This document shows positions 44,639 to 55,049 of a stretch of DNA of 64,000 bases, one piece after another. The notes beneath the pieces are model-generated. The model was not told where the DNA came from, did not search any database, and was given only the letters and a program-made list of their open reading frames with translations. The DNA is from Cantharellus purpuraceus (taxonomy: Eukaryota; Basidiomycota; Agaricomycetes; Cantharellales; Hydnaceae). The translations under genes and the position numbers were made by a program. Each line of letters starts with the position of its first letter. Positions within the stretch are counted from its first letter, which is position 1. Location of the stretch: NCBI GenBank assembly GCA_025174535.1, contig JALBUN010000045.1, positions 434,001 through 498,000 on the forward strand, written 5' to 3'.

Positions 44639-45307
44639 GGTCTTTCTGAACTAGGATGAAAAAACTGTCACTGTGATGGTCACAGCCCCTTCTCTGCTGA
44701 GTCAGCAGAAATTGATGCTGTGAGCTTCGATTTTTTTATGACTTTGTACATATTTATAGTTGTTCCACTCGATGTCTTAAGTTACTCGGTTTATCCCATG
44801 CAGTCCCCCTGTTTCCAGATCCTATTAATAGAGAAGATTGGTATTGCATGTGTGGCAAGTAGGATTGGGTGCTGTAGACAGGTTACATTTGTTGCTCTTT
44901 TTAGAACTCGTTATTTGGGATTTTAGGACTACGGATAGTCATCCAATAAGTCAGAGGGTCATTCAGTTACGGCGAACTTGGGAATACATAATGCATTCAT
45001 AAACACCCTTCTTATTATGAACATTATACATCCTTATACATGCCTTCCGACGATCCATGCAGCTCAGCCAGATGATTCAATAGGGCCTGCATGGCATCTT
45101 GATTGACTTACTGCAATGCTCTAGGAAGCGGATCTGAAAGGTGGAAACAAAGTCACTTATAGACTATCGTTTACGTATGCAGCAAAAAATCATAGACATT
45201 GACTCTGTACTATACAAGCTAATAGGATGCCATCCAGATCATATGTTTCCATTTCTCTACTAAAGCCATCTGTTCGGTTTGTGGTCAATACCCGGTAGTA
45301 CCGCCAT
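44639..45307. other. Intergenic, no supported gene
   Basis: AT-rich; a short frame at 44720-44926 has no support. Confidence 0.45.
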
Positions 45308-45730
45308 CTACACGGGGGAACCGGCCGGGAGACAAGCGGTACAGGAAGCAGGCTGCAGAAAGGATACATTAGCGACACGACCAGGCGAAGACGAAGTTCA
45401 CATACGATCGTTGTCGCCCCGGTAACAGCACCCTCAATGCAGGTGGTGATCGTCGTAGGGTCTGAAGATGGTGTGGTTAATATTGCGTCGATTACATTAG
45501 TGAATAGAGGTTTACCTGTGGGATCACATGCAAGCAGGGCGGCTGGGCCGAGGTCATCGAGGCAAGCTGTGGTCAAACATTAGAGGTGATAGCGAGACGG
45601 GTCTCGTATAGTCTGTAAAGGACGTACTGATGGGGTCACAGCCTGTGAGCTGCCTTCTGGAGGGAGGGATGCTGCTGGCAGACGCGGCGATTGCCACAGT
45701 GAGCACGACGAAGAGCTTGAAAAAGGCCAT
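45308..45730 (-). CDS. Small secreted cysteine-rich protein
   Basis: Four exons: 45730-45628, 45566-45516, 45461-45406, 45352-45308; introns of 61, 54 and 53 nt in consistent phases; 84 residues. Signal peptide MAFFKLFVVLTVAIAASASS, cleavage expected near ASS-IPP. The mature part is about 64 residues with six Cys: GCD, TCL, ACD, TCI and SCTAC. Such small secreted Cys-rich proteins are common in fungal secretomes and include effectors and surface proteins; I do not recognise this one. An upstream in-frame Met (MHFIETI, 45751) would weaken the signal peptide, so I prefer 45730. Confidence 0.7.
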
Positions 45731-46723
45731 GATAGTTTCGATAAAATGCACTTTCTGACGAGACGATAAAGTGAAGACGAGGGGGATTCTTCACTGACGA
45801 GGGCCGATAATAGTCAAGGCACTTATAACCTCGGTATTGTCTGGATGTGGACCAAGTTCCGATGACGTTCACCCCAAACGACTTCCAAGCATCATCGTGA
45901 GTGCATTCAACCAGAGAAGTACTATTTATATGATACCGGAGTAAGGACAACGCACAAACATTCAAGCAGTGCATGAGGTTTCTTATGAGCGTTAGGGAAC
46001 GGGAAACACATGCCTCTTCATGGTTTGTAAAGGAAATATGGTGCACAGCAGCTACAATGGACAGAGACTGCCTAAAATTCGATCTCTAGAAATAGAACTT
46101 GAGTGGACATTCCCTCAAAACAACTTGAACAACTTGCTTAGAGGATGAAGATGACGGAAAATGACCATTCGGTTGGATATGAATAGTAGGCCGCATGTTC
46201 GCGAGAAACAATAGATTGCAGTGCAAAAGTAGCCAAAATAAGGTTCCGTGGAGCAGCCTAAGCTTTGAATATACCTTCGAATCCTGACGTATCAGGAGGA
46301 GACGGAACACCGTTGGTTCATCGGAATTGAAGTCATTCCGTTCCGCAGCGTGGTAGAATCCATCTTGAGTCATACTTGCAACGTCGACGAGGGTGATCAC
46401 CAGCACAAGAATGCCACCGAAACGATGTCCATAGAATCGAGAGGAGCTTGATACGACTTGGAAGAGCATTCTGATCCTAATTGTAGAGGTAAATGGGCGT
46501 TTTGATAATTGCGTCCGAATCCTCTGTCTGACTCTTCGTGGAGTTCAGGTTGTCATGTCGCACAGCATCATATCCACAGCCTGTCTTCAGGAATTAGAGT
46601 GGCCATTTTGTTCAGGCATACCTAGAGAGCTGTTTTTCTTTCAAAGTTTGGATCGTGAACGGGGCTTGATTTGAAGTGCGGCGACCATAGAAGCGAACTT
46701 GAATCTCCGCCACAAAGAGTACC
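45731..46723. other. Intergenic, no supported gene
   Basis: A minus-strand frame at 46086-46469 has a hydrophobic start but no other support. Otherwise promoters of the two flanking, divergently transcribed genes. Confidence 0.4.
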
Positions 46724-47720
46724 ATGGCCACCGAGTCGTCTGTGCACACAGTGGTAGACCGGGAAAAGGTCGGTTAGCTCTGCCCTTGGCCCTTCTTACT
46801 TTTCATTTCTCACATTTTCCTGGAGACTGCACCTTTTTTGATCAGAGCTTTCGTGAAAATCAACGGTTTTCACCGTATCAGCTTGTTCGAGGATGGTACG
46901 CTCCCAACTACAGACGAACACCAGCTATTCACCTGGTGAGTTGTCCAACCATTACGCCGTACCTCACATTGACTTTTCATGCAGGAGAGACGCAACTCTT
47001 CCAGAGCTTATTACCACTTTACGCATCATATCCCCCACTGCGGAGTTCCGTCATCCGCTGGCACGCTTTTCCTTCCGTGCCCTCTTTGCAGACTCAGTCA
47101 GCAAAGGACACTTTTCTCAAAAAGACCTAGGTCAAATCACGGCACGCGAAATGTTTGATGAAAATACGCTTCTCACCGAGAACAGCGAGAACAGGCTGCA
47201 CAACCGAACTCTTGAGGAACTTCGTTTCGTGCCGGGCGATTATCTCTCCGTTGCGGTCATTCTTCCCAAAAACGTGAACCTTGGTTCTGGGCCTGCTGCT
47301 GGACTCACGATCAAAGGTAGTGCAGCTGCTGGAGCCGATACGAACGGTAGATGGGGTCGTGGTGGCCCTGGTTCTGGAGCACCTAGAGGTGACAGCGGTT
47401 GGGGCGGTAACACTGTGCAGGGGCCCCTAGGAGGAGTTGGACGAGGTGGTGCTCATTGGAGAGCGAGACCAGGAGTAGTCGCACCATCCGGGCGAGGTGC
47501 TGGTGATGGTGTTGGTAGAGATGATGATCGGCTACCGCGGAGGGAGAGAGATAAGGACAGGGTGCCTCCACCTTATCGTCCAAGACGTGATTCACCACCA
47601 CACCGTGTTAGACCCCCCATTCCCGAGCGCGACCGTGATTTTGAACGGACGAGACCAAGGAGGTCCAGGTCACGCTCTCGCTCTCGCTCGCCTCGTAGGC
47701 GGGGATCTCGCTACGATTAG
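46724..47720 (+). CDS. SAP18 family protein with Gly/Arg- and RS-rich tail
   Basis: Exons 46724-46768, 46826-46935, 46985-47720; introns 57 and 49 nt; 296 residues. The ubiquitin-like SAP18 fold covers about residues 9-165: TVVDREKTAPFLIRAFVKIN, GFHRISLF, TTDEHQLFTWRDATLPELIT, HPLARFSFRALFAD, then LEELRFVPGDYLSVAVILP. SAP18 belongs to the Sin3 deacetylase complex and to the ASAP/PSAP splicing complexes with RNPS1 and Acinus. Residues about 180-296 are Gly/Arg-rich, then Arg/Ser dipeptides (RRSRSRSRSRSP), ending SRYD; metazoan SAP18 lacks this tail. The RS/RGG tail argues for a role on RNA. No long upstream intron or alternative start seen. Confidence 0.88.
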
Positions 47721-48532
47721 GCTATGTTTAAAGCTACTTCAATTTATAAGTTCCACTGTATCGAGTCCGTCTTCTGACTCCTTTCGCTGTGCAGTCCCCC
47801 TGTACACAAATGTCAATGATATTAATGTGGACGCTATAAGCAGTTAACTTGTTAACACGTGCGGTCGCACTTCATAGACTCCTGGATCGAGAGCGCTTTT
47901 ACTGCAGTTCATAATCAGCTTTGGACAAATCCAAGTGCAGTATCACTGCAGGGTATTTAATACCACAAAACATGAAGTTGACCAACATGGGTTTACAATG
48001 AGAATCTATATATTACAACTGGTAAAGAGGTCTTCCAACTGATCTTAGTTTAAGAGTATATATGACGACCAACAGCTTCCGAACCAGTATTGTCATAACT
48101 AGCCTGACTGAGCAATAGTGACCATTGACGGTGGGTTCATATACCTGCACATCTGCCGGGTCTCAAAGACCAACTACCTCGCTCATTTAAAAATCCAAAG
48201 AAGTGCAGGCGAGTGTGCTACAGGTCAATTAACTCTCGGAGAGTTATAGTTATGTCAATTCTGGTGTTCGTGACTGCCGGTTTGATTAGACACAACCGTC
48301 TGCATGCAGAGATTTCATGTCAACCGACTTTTTGCGTAGCGGATTACGCTGTAATCAATCTGTTGTTATGTCAGTATGGCAAATGGCCGCTCTGAGAACG
48401 ATAGTGACACCGTAACGCTGATTGGGCCGGCGGTGGAGAGCAGTAGCGTTGTTATTTCACTGGAAGGCAAAGGGAGAACGAATGCGGCATGATCATCCTC
48501 ATACCACTTCTAATATGACACGTGAATATATC
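47721..48532. other. Intergenic, no supported gene
   Basis: AT-rich 3' flanks of two convergent genes; nothing else recognised. Confidence 0.5.
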
Positions 48533-49379
48533 TCAGGGAGCGTTCTGCAAGTATGCCCTCAGCTTGTCTAACGCTCGATACCTGTGAGACATCTTGTTTT
48601 TCCTCTCCGAAGGCAACTCTGCGTATCTATGTCGCAAAACCGTTGGTAAAAAAATCGAGGAAAGGAGGCGTCGAAGTGGCTAGGCTCACGTCAAACCAGT
48701 ATCCTCTGCTTCAAATATTGGGTCCCAGCCAAAATTCTTTGGGCCGCGTGCTGGAACAATCTGACCCTCTGTCCGGCCTTCGAAGAGAATGGGTTCTGCA
48801 CCTGGTCCGGAGCTGTACGCAAAAGTGCACAGTGCAGTGGCATCCTTGGTGGGAAAGCCGTGGAGCATGGTATTAAGACCTATTCGAGGGAACGGTGCAT
48901 TGAGACTAGTGGGCGAGGTATTGTTAATTGGTAGCTAAAACACCTTCGTGCCCTAGCTCTGCAAGGAACCACTTGATGTATGGGCCAGGCAAACCACCGA
49001 GAGCTTTGAAGCATAGCGCGGTGTCTTCAGTTATGCAGGGGCCTCCCACCTGCCCTGCATGATCAGGACTAATACATATTCACTGGAAGTGGACGAAAGA
49101 CCACTGACAAGTTCGGCGGCGCGTCGACACTTCTCCCGCGCTACCTCCTGTGTTGTCCCTTGGACTTCTGGTACTGGTTTTTTTTAGAGATGATATGCGC
49201 TAAGAACCAGAGAGCTCACAATCAAGACTCTGCGACTCGATTTGGATAGGTGCTCCCGCCGATAAGATTGCGCGAACTTCAACCAATTTGTTCGAGTTTC
49301 CCGTAACAAAGACTGCCAAATTATTTGATGATTAATTGGAGGAGTGGAAGAAACACGTACCTAAGGGCTTTGAAACCAT
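48533..49379 (-). CDS. HAM1: Inosine triphosphate pyrophosphatase (HAM1/ITPA)
   Basis: Rebuilt from several exons: first exon only 19 nt (49379-49361, MVSKPL plus one base), then [125 protein letters not shown], and a stop at 48533. About 190 residues, as usual. The substrate-binding TGN-x-x-K loop, the catalytic E-D-T and the GWDPIF and SHR motifs are all present. It hydrolyses ITP, dITP and XTP to monophosphates, keeping non-canonical purines out of DNA and RNA; cytosolic. Divergent from the AlkB-like gene. Confidence 0.9.
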
Positions 49380-49694
49380 AACGCAAAACGAGTCAAGACG
49401 CACGTGCTAATGAAGACGCGTCGCGTCTATGGAGTCACTGGAGCCTCGCGGCACCAACTTGTTCGGTTCCAGATATTGCGACAGAGGCCAAGTTTAGGCT
49501 GCATTCTCAAGCGAGTATGTGTTATTCCGGCTGCTCGACAGTTTGAACCACATGCAGACCGCAATAGGCAGTCATATCCGTGTGCCTGGTGCTCACGAAA
49601 CCGTCATCGTTCTACTACTACCCTCGTCCCCTACGTGGTGACATTGGATGCCCTGAAGTCAAATAGACTCTTGGCGAAAGACTTTGTACTGGAA

Positions 49695-50528
49695 ATGGAG
49701 GCAGCTGTGCAGGTCACAGACAGTCCAAACGAGGACAGTCCGGATGAAGAATCTGAAGTGGATTCGCTCTTCGACAGCGCCAGTCCGATACACCATTTAT
49801 TCCCCAATTTACCCAATACCACAGTGGACTCTAGCCATCACTATGCTGACATTCCAATTGCTCAACGTACGAGACCCTCGATACCCGGCCTCTTTTTTGA
49901 TCCATCTGTTTTGATACCTGAGGAAGTCGCTGCCAGCCTTACCCAGCACACCAATCGGTACTTCACTGACAGTATAGACTCTAAACGAGTGAATCAAGTG
50001 ATGTTTTTCGGCAGAGGCTCCGAGAATGGCTCAGGCCTCCCTCAGTTTCTCGACGAGCTAGTACGTACGCTCTCGATGTTACTGCAACAGCACCTCCCCC
50101 CGCAAGCACACGTGCTGCTTTTTCCACCTGATACACACCCATCTTCTCGCGTGTCGCGACAGGCGATATTGAACCATTATACTGTTGGGGAAGGGATTAC
50201 ACCCCACGTGGATTTGCTCACGCGATTTTCGGATGGTATTGTCGTCGTTAGCTTGGGAAGTGGGACAGTCATGACCTTTGGTCGTATCGTGGATGACGGA
50301 TTGATCAGTGAGCCCGGAAAAGGAGATAGATGTGATGTTTACCTTCCGGAGCGGAGTGTACTCGTGCTCACAGGGGATGCCCGGTATAAATGGACCCATG
50401 GGATCGAGGGACGTCCGGTCGATTGTGTCGTGGATGAAGGAAAGCCTTCCTTGATCGAAAGAGAAACGAGGGTAAGTATTACTCTGAGATGGTTGCTTCC
50501 TGGAGCAGATATTGTCGGAAGCGAATAG
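49695..50528 (+). CDS. AlkB-like Fe(II)/2-oxoglutarate dioxygenase
   Basis: Single exon; 277 residues if started at Met 49695 (MEAAVQVTDSPNEDSPDEES). The same frame is open up to an ATG at 49404, but that extra part looks non-coding. Double-stranded beta-helix motifs: NHYTVGEGITPHVDLLTRFS (iron ligands His and Asp near residues 171 and 173), GIVVVSLGSGTVMTF, ERSVLVLTGDARYKWTHGI (distal His near 235) and VSITLRWLLP (2OG-binding Arg near 265). The arrangement matches AlkB homologues of the ALKBH4/6/8 type rather than ALKBH1. Substrate (nucleic acid or protein methyl group) cannot be told. Acidic Ser/Asp-rich N-terminus. The next gene starts 197 bp downstream on the same strand. Confidence 0.82.
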   Translation: MEAAVQVTDSPNEDSPDEESEVDSLFDSASPIHHLFPNLPNTTVDSSHHYADIPIAQRTRPSIPGLFFDPSVLIPEEVAASLTQHTNRYFTDSIDSKRVNQVMFFGRGSENGSGLPQFLDELVRTLSMLLQQHLPPQAHVLLFPPDTHPSSRVSRQAILNHYTVGEGITPHVDLLTRFSDGIVVVSLGSGTVMTFGRIVDDGLISEPGKGDRCDVYLPERSVLVLTGDARYKWTHGIEGRPVDCVVDEGKPSLIERETRVSITLRWLLPGADIVGSE

Positions 50529-50724
50529 TTTTCTCTAAATTCTCATTTCTCTCATGGATGGTAGATTTATTCGGACATCATGGTATTTAGTGTGCTTAGT
50601 TTGAGGATCCTGAGGTGTAGTCTGATATCAGACGGGAATCGCCGAGCCTGCCCTGCTCTTGTAATAGGCTTCAAAGCCACACCACCTGTTACTCGATAAC
50701 TACCCCTGCTTTCCTTAATCCACC

Positions 50725-51167
50725 ATGCTTATCAAAGTCAAGGTAAAAGTCTTCAGTTGTACATCTGACTTCGCTAACGCGTCTCAGACTCTTACAGGAA
50801 AGGAGGTATATCAGACGCGGCTCGCGTCCTTGCGCCACACTGACTGGAAATTATTAACGGTAGATTGAGCTTGACATTGACCTTGATGACAAGGTGTGTC
50901 ATATACGACATATATATTTACTTTCTGACGGGTCTACGCCTTCTCAGATCACTCGAATCAAGGAGAAAGTAGAGGAGCAATCGGGCGTACCACCACCACA
51001 ACAGAGGCTTATTTTCGGAGGACGGCAGATGTACGTTGTCCGATGAAGCTTGCTCATTGTCTAACATTTGTGTTGTGTGAAGGCCTGACGACAAAACGGC
51101 GAGGGAGTTTAACATTGCAGCAGGATCCGTGTTGCATCTAGTTCTAGCACTACGAGGAGGACGATGA
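50725..51167 (+). CDS. RUB1: NEDD8/Rub1 ubiquitin-like modifier
   Basis: Five exons, none long: 50725-50742 (18 nt), 50788-50805 (18 nt), 50864-50893 (30 nt), 50948-51030, 51083-51167; all GT-AG, phases agree; 77 residues. Frame: MLIKVK, TLTGKE, IELDIDLDDK, ITRIKEKVEEQSGVPPPQQR, LIFGGRQM, PDDKTAREFN, then LHLVLALRGG and a single Arg. Ends at Gly76 plus one residue, so maturation need only clip Arg77, as in yeast Rub1, which also has a one-residue tail. NEDD8 is conjugated to cullins and activates cullin-RING ligases; the F-box protein at 43.6 kb would work in such a ligase. The LIKVKTLTGKE start and the Ala72 position (LALRGG) identify NEDD8 rather than ubiquitin (which has LRLRGG). Confidence 0.93.
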
Positions 51168-51255
51168 CTAGCATGACTGTACAGTGGAGTGTGATAATAG
51201 ACGTGGCCACCCTCAAGAGCCTTCATGTGCATCTATTTCTAATAACCTAAGCTAT

Positions 51256-52416
51256 TTAAGCCTTGATATATCCCTTTTCCACGGCCACCTCAGCGTTGAT
51301 AATACTGCTCGTCGCAGCACCGATAGCGACATTGTTCGCCAAGACGACGAACTTTATGTCCAGTACCGGGCATTGTCTCATTCTCCCGACGCTCACGCCT
51401 GCACCGTCCTGATAGTCCCGGTCCAACCGTGGTTGCGGTCGGTCTAGTTCTTCATGGACAACGATGGCCTCCTGTGGCGCAGAGGGACAACCCAGCGCTT
51501 GAGCCTCACATGTGTACCGCTTCAGTGCATCCCAAACCTGCTCTACGGACGGTGGCGGACGTCGCGCAAATCGAACTGAGATACACTCTGTATGTCCCTC
51601 GAGCACCGGCACGCGATTGCATGCGGCAGAGACATTGAGAGGGGTCGGCGCATGCAAGTCAAAAGACTGCCCATCATCTGATATACCACCGAGGATTTTT
51701 TTGACCTCCCATTCTAGTTTGTCCTCCTCCCCGCCGCCGATGTAAGGAACGACATTGTCGAAGATGTCAAGGCTGGGCACGCCAGGATACCCTGCGCCGG
51801 AGATGGCTTGCATAGTTGTAATTAGCACGGCATCTAAGGGGCCGAAGGCCTTTTCGAGAGCAGCGAGAGGGAGGACGGCTCCGGTAGCAGCACAGTTGGC
51901 ATTGGTGACAATAAAACCGCGCGTAGGGCGTGGATTAAGGAGGGATTGTTGGTACGGAATAATGGAGAGATGGGAGGTGTTCACGAGCGGAACCAGGAGA
52001 GGCACTGCAGGATCCCGTCGGTGGTTCTTTGCATTGGAGAATACGGCGACATTGGCGGCACGGAATGCGAGTTCTACGAAGTGGGGTGACATGGGCCGGT
52101 GGTTCAACCAGTGAATACGAGTACACTCACCAATATCCCCCGCGACGTCCGCATCCAATCCCGAAAATACAATCTCCACCCCCACAAAGTGTTGTGGCAC
52201 ACACTCTTGCACGACGAGCTCGTGGACACCTTTTGGAATGGGAGATGTCTGCTTCCACTTGACAACTTTAGAGTATGCCTGTCCTGCGGATCGTGCAGAT
52301 GCGCCCAAAGCATGGATTTGGAAGTAGGGGTGTCTGGAAAGGAGAAGGATAAACCGCTGGCCGACTGTGCCAGTAGCACCCAGAACAGCGACCTTGATGG
52401 GACGTTGGTTTGACAT
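51256..52416 (-). CDS. HOM2: Aspartate-semialdehyde dehydrogenase
   Basis: Exons 52416-52131 and 52073-51256, intron 52074-52130 (GTGAGT...TCGTAG), 367 residues. N-terminal NADP fold IKVAVLGATGTVGQRFILLL; catalytic Cys in TNANCAATGAVLPLAAL (about residue 155); NAKNHRRD, AISGAGYPGVPSLDIFDNVV, the substrate Arg/His region VSAACNRVPVLEGHTECISV; ends EVAVEKGYIKA. It reduces aspartyl phosphate to aspartate semialdehyde for threonine, methionine and (in fungi by a separate route) isoleucine synthesis. Met 52416 (MSNQRPIKV) fits family N-termini; an upstream in-frame Met at 52452 is less likely. Intron length is a multiple of three and it has no stop, so retention would insert 19 residues. Divergent from EMC6, 186 bp between starts. 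Confidence 0.93.
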   Translation of the reverse strand: MSNQRPIKVAVLGATGTVGQRFILLLSRHPYFQIHALGASARSAGQAYSKVVKWKQTSPIPKGVHELVVQECVPQHFVGVEIVFSGLDADVAGDIGECTRIHWLNHRPMSPHFVELAFRAANVAVFSNAKNHRRDPAVPLLVPLVNTSHLSIIPYQQSLLNPRPTRGFIVTNANCAATGAVLPLAALEKAFGPLDAVLITTMQAISGAGYPGVPSLDIFDNVVPYIGGGEEDKLEWEVKKILGGISDDGQSFDLHAPTPLNVSAACNRVPVLEGHTECISVRFARRPPPSVEQVWDALKRYTCEAQALGCPSAPQEAIVVHEELDRPQPRLDRDYQDGAGVSVGRMRQCPVLDIKFVVLANNVAIGAATSSIINAEVAVEKGYIKA

Positions 52417-52602
52417 GGCGAACACAAGGATCCCTTTAGTTGGCTCAGTCACTTACAGTATGGTGACTTAAGCTGCACAAACGACTAGCAGGCCTGTACC
52501 TTTACGGGGGACGCCGTTGAATGAGACGACGAGCGCACGCGAAAAAGCATGTATTTGGACTTGAGGCCGTCGGAGTTGCAAACCTATCCACGCCCGTCTG
52601 TG

Positions 52603-53040
52603 ATGGCCACCGCAGACGAAGCAGCAGCGCAGCTCATATACGGCCCAAATATCCTACACAATACCAGCATCAGTACAACTAAATTCCTCTCCTCTTGCTT
52701 TGCAGGCGCCGCTGCTGGCATCCTTGGTCTCGAGGACTGGCGGGGGTTCGCTCTCTTTGGCCTGTCGACACTCTTCACAGCTACGCTGCTGTCCACCATA
52801 TCATGTAAAGGGCAACCCAAAAAGTATGTGAGAGGAGGATGGGTCGAGCTCGCGACTCCAGATGTATTCTCGTTCATCTTGGTGTGGACTCTGTTTTGTG
52901 GGTTGAACTTTGTGGCTCGGGTGCCTTATACTAATGACCATATATCTATTTCAGATGGGATTGTGCATGGTATGCCTCCCGTTCTTCCATTTGATGTATT
53001 CCATGGGGTCTCATTGTGACCTTTCTCAGTTTATGACTAG
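52603..53040 (+). CDS. EMC6: ER membrane protein complex subunit 6
   Basis: Exons 52603-52897, 52955-52969 (15 nt), 53030-53040 (11 nt), introns 57 and 60 nt; 106 residues. Starts MATADEAAAQLIYGPN; three membrane helices at about 28-45 (FLSSCFAGAAAGILGLE), 49-68 (GFALFGLSTLFTATLLST) and 86-104 (VFSFILVWTLFYGIVHV), ending YGIVHVYD. The last two tiny exons are required to recover the near-invariant YGI[VI]HVY end of EMC6. EMC inserts tail-anchored and polytopic proteins into the ER membrane. An upstream in-frame Met exists at 52549. The internal splice choice at TTTT|GTGGGT is inferred from that C-terminus. Confidence 0.9.
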
Positions 53041-53511
53041 ACTATTATGTCGTTTCAAACGACTCAACATCGATCGAATTACGGATAATCTCTACCGCCA
53101 TAGTTTTGACGCTCAATATCCCCTTCGCACAACACATGAAATGAATTCCATAGTGAACACTGTCGCGCGGTGGCAAAGTGTACTTCAAAAGAACAGTATC
53201 TTACTGCTGCAAGGTGGTGCATGCCCATCATCAAATCATTAATTATGCAACGGCACTTGCATCAACTCCCCACAATTGAATTATCAAACTTTATCATCAT
53301 TCGTTGATAAGGTTACCGTCGAGCAAGAAAGTTCACGAGACACAGCCTTCCCAAGCAACTCTTGCAGGTCTTTAGCCTTTGGTCAGTGCTACTCACGACT
53401 TCAACTCAACTCACATGCCATCGATTATTCGCACCTCGGTGGCATGGTAGCAATGCTTGCCCGTAAACTACAAAGAATGATGGCTTCGACCAAGATTCCA
53501 CCAGTATTGTT
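53041..53511. other. Intergenic, convergent 3' flanks
   Basis: No gene seen between the 3' ends of EMC6 and the ACMSD-like gene. Confidence 0.5.
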
Positions 53512-54702
53512 CTACTTTTCCCAACTAAATAACTTCAATGCGTTCTCTCGGATCACTCCGGACAGCGGCTTCCCTTCAGAGCTATCCAAAAACTCATTCA
53601 ACAATTGCTGGTATCTCTTTCCATGCTCGAGGGGTAAGTAAGGCCAGTCAGAGCCATAAAGAATCTTGTCTGGCGTAGTGAATGCGAGGAGTCCAATGAG
53701 TTGCGATCTACGACCCACATAACCATTTCATGAGTATTCCATAGGTTTAGGGCAAGGGCATGACATACCGCGTGGACCCGATGGCTACATCAAACCAGAA
53801 CCGACGGAAATCACTGACACTGCTCATCGTGTGATCAGACTTACAGGCTACATGCAAATGTGAGAGGTCGTACATGTTATCTTTGTCCAGGCCCTGTGTT
53901 GCTACTGCCACATCTGCGCCGAGACCACAGATGCGCTCGGAGAGGTATGGCAGAGTTCCACCAGAGTGCGAGAGAATTGGCTTGACGTTGGGGTGTATTT
54001 GGAGAGTGCCTGAGAAAACGAGGTCGACGGCCGTGCGGGTGGTTTGTTGCGGAAAATCGACGATGGCCTCGGGAACAAACGAGGCAATCCTCTCCGGCAA
54101 TCTGATGTGTCATTTTAGCATGGAACCACACAGGAAAGTGAGAGTGGCGGACATGGTAGCTCCCGTAGGATGGATGAAGATGACTGCGTGCAATGCATTC
54201 AGCTTATCCCAAATCGGTTTGAACAGAGGATCTCCGAGGAGCCTGGGGAAAAACGTGAGTATTATAAATTGTCTTAATGGTCATGTAGAACTCACTTGTC
54301 GTCGTAGGAACTCATACATATGATTCCTGGGCACTTGAGCGTTACCAAGCAATACTCGATTTCATCGATGGTTCCTTGTACGTCAGTCCAGCAGGGCGTG
54401 CTCCCAAAGATTTTGAAGCGACCTTCGCCCTGCTCGATAAGCTGCATACCCTCATCATTGCACTTTCTTGCGAGTTCACGACCTTCTGGACCAGATCCTG
54501 CAATCGATGGACCGGGCGTGGTGACTGATAGAACTGCCGTCTGTACATCCAACTCCTTCAGTGCTTCAAACAGCTTCGGGATCGAGAAATGGGGCATTGG
54601 GTATCCTTTGTAGGGATCATTCTCAGCGGCTTGAAGAGCAGACGCAAAGCTCGGAGGAATGAAGTGAATATGGGTGTCAATGCGATCCTGTAGAAGTGAC
54701 AT
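53512..54702 (-). CDS. Amidohydrolase-2 family decarboxylase, ACMSD-like
   Basis: Exons 54702-54296, 54242-54153, 54101-53769, 53707-53512; introns 53, 51 and 61 nt; 341 residues. Metal-dependent TIM barrel: RIDTHIHFIPPSFASAL (His-x-His ligands, about 10-12), LNALHAVIFIHPTGAT (third His), VKPILSHSGGTLPYLSE (fourth His), KILYGSDWPYLPLEHG (Asp). Length and motifs match aminocarboxymuconate-semialdehyde decarboxylase and the related gamma-resorcylate decarboxylases, which remove CO2 from aromatic or muconate-type acids without an organic cofactor. Which acid is used cannot be read from sequence. Three tandem repeats lie directly upstream of the start. Confidence 0.85.
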
Positions 54703-54725
54703 GCTGAATATGTGAAAAGGAACTT

Positions 54726-55049
54726 GCTTTTTTGTTTCTCCGTTGCAGCATCCCCTCGTACTTATACTCGTGGGTTCCGATGCACGGAGTACACGTTCTA
54801 CGAAATGTACATTGTCCGATGTCTATGACAAGTTTGCTTTTTTGTTGCTCCGATGCAGCATCCCCTCGTACTTATGCTCGTGGGCTCCGATGCACGGAGT
54901 ACACGTTCTACGAAATGTACACGATGTCTATGACAAGTTTGCTTTTTTGTTGCTCCGTTGCAGCATCCCCTCGTACTTATGCTCGTGGGCTCCGATGCAC
55001 AGAGTACACGTTCTACAAAATGTACATTGTCCGATGTCTATGACAAGTT
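54726..55049. repeat. Three tandem repeats of 105-110 bp
   Basis: Units start at about 54726, 54836 and 54941 with 'gcttttttgttgctccg' and end 'gtctatgacaagttt'; unit 2 lacks five bases (ttgtc). Differences are few single bases. They begin 24 bp upstream of the ATG of the ACMSD-like gene (minus strand), so they sit in its promoter or 5' leader. Confidence 0.9.

Noticed and set aside
49404..49694. N-terminal extension of the AlkB-like protein
   Set aside because: In frame but Arg/Cys-rich without similarity, and it starts only 25 bp from the divergent HAM1 start codon; Met at 49695 is preferred.
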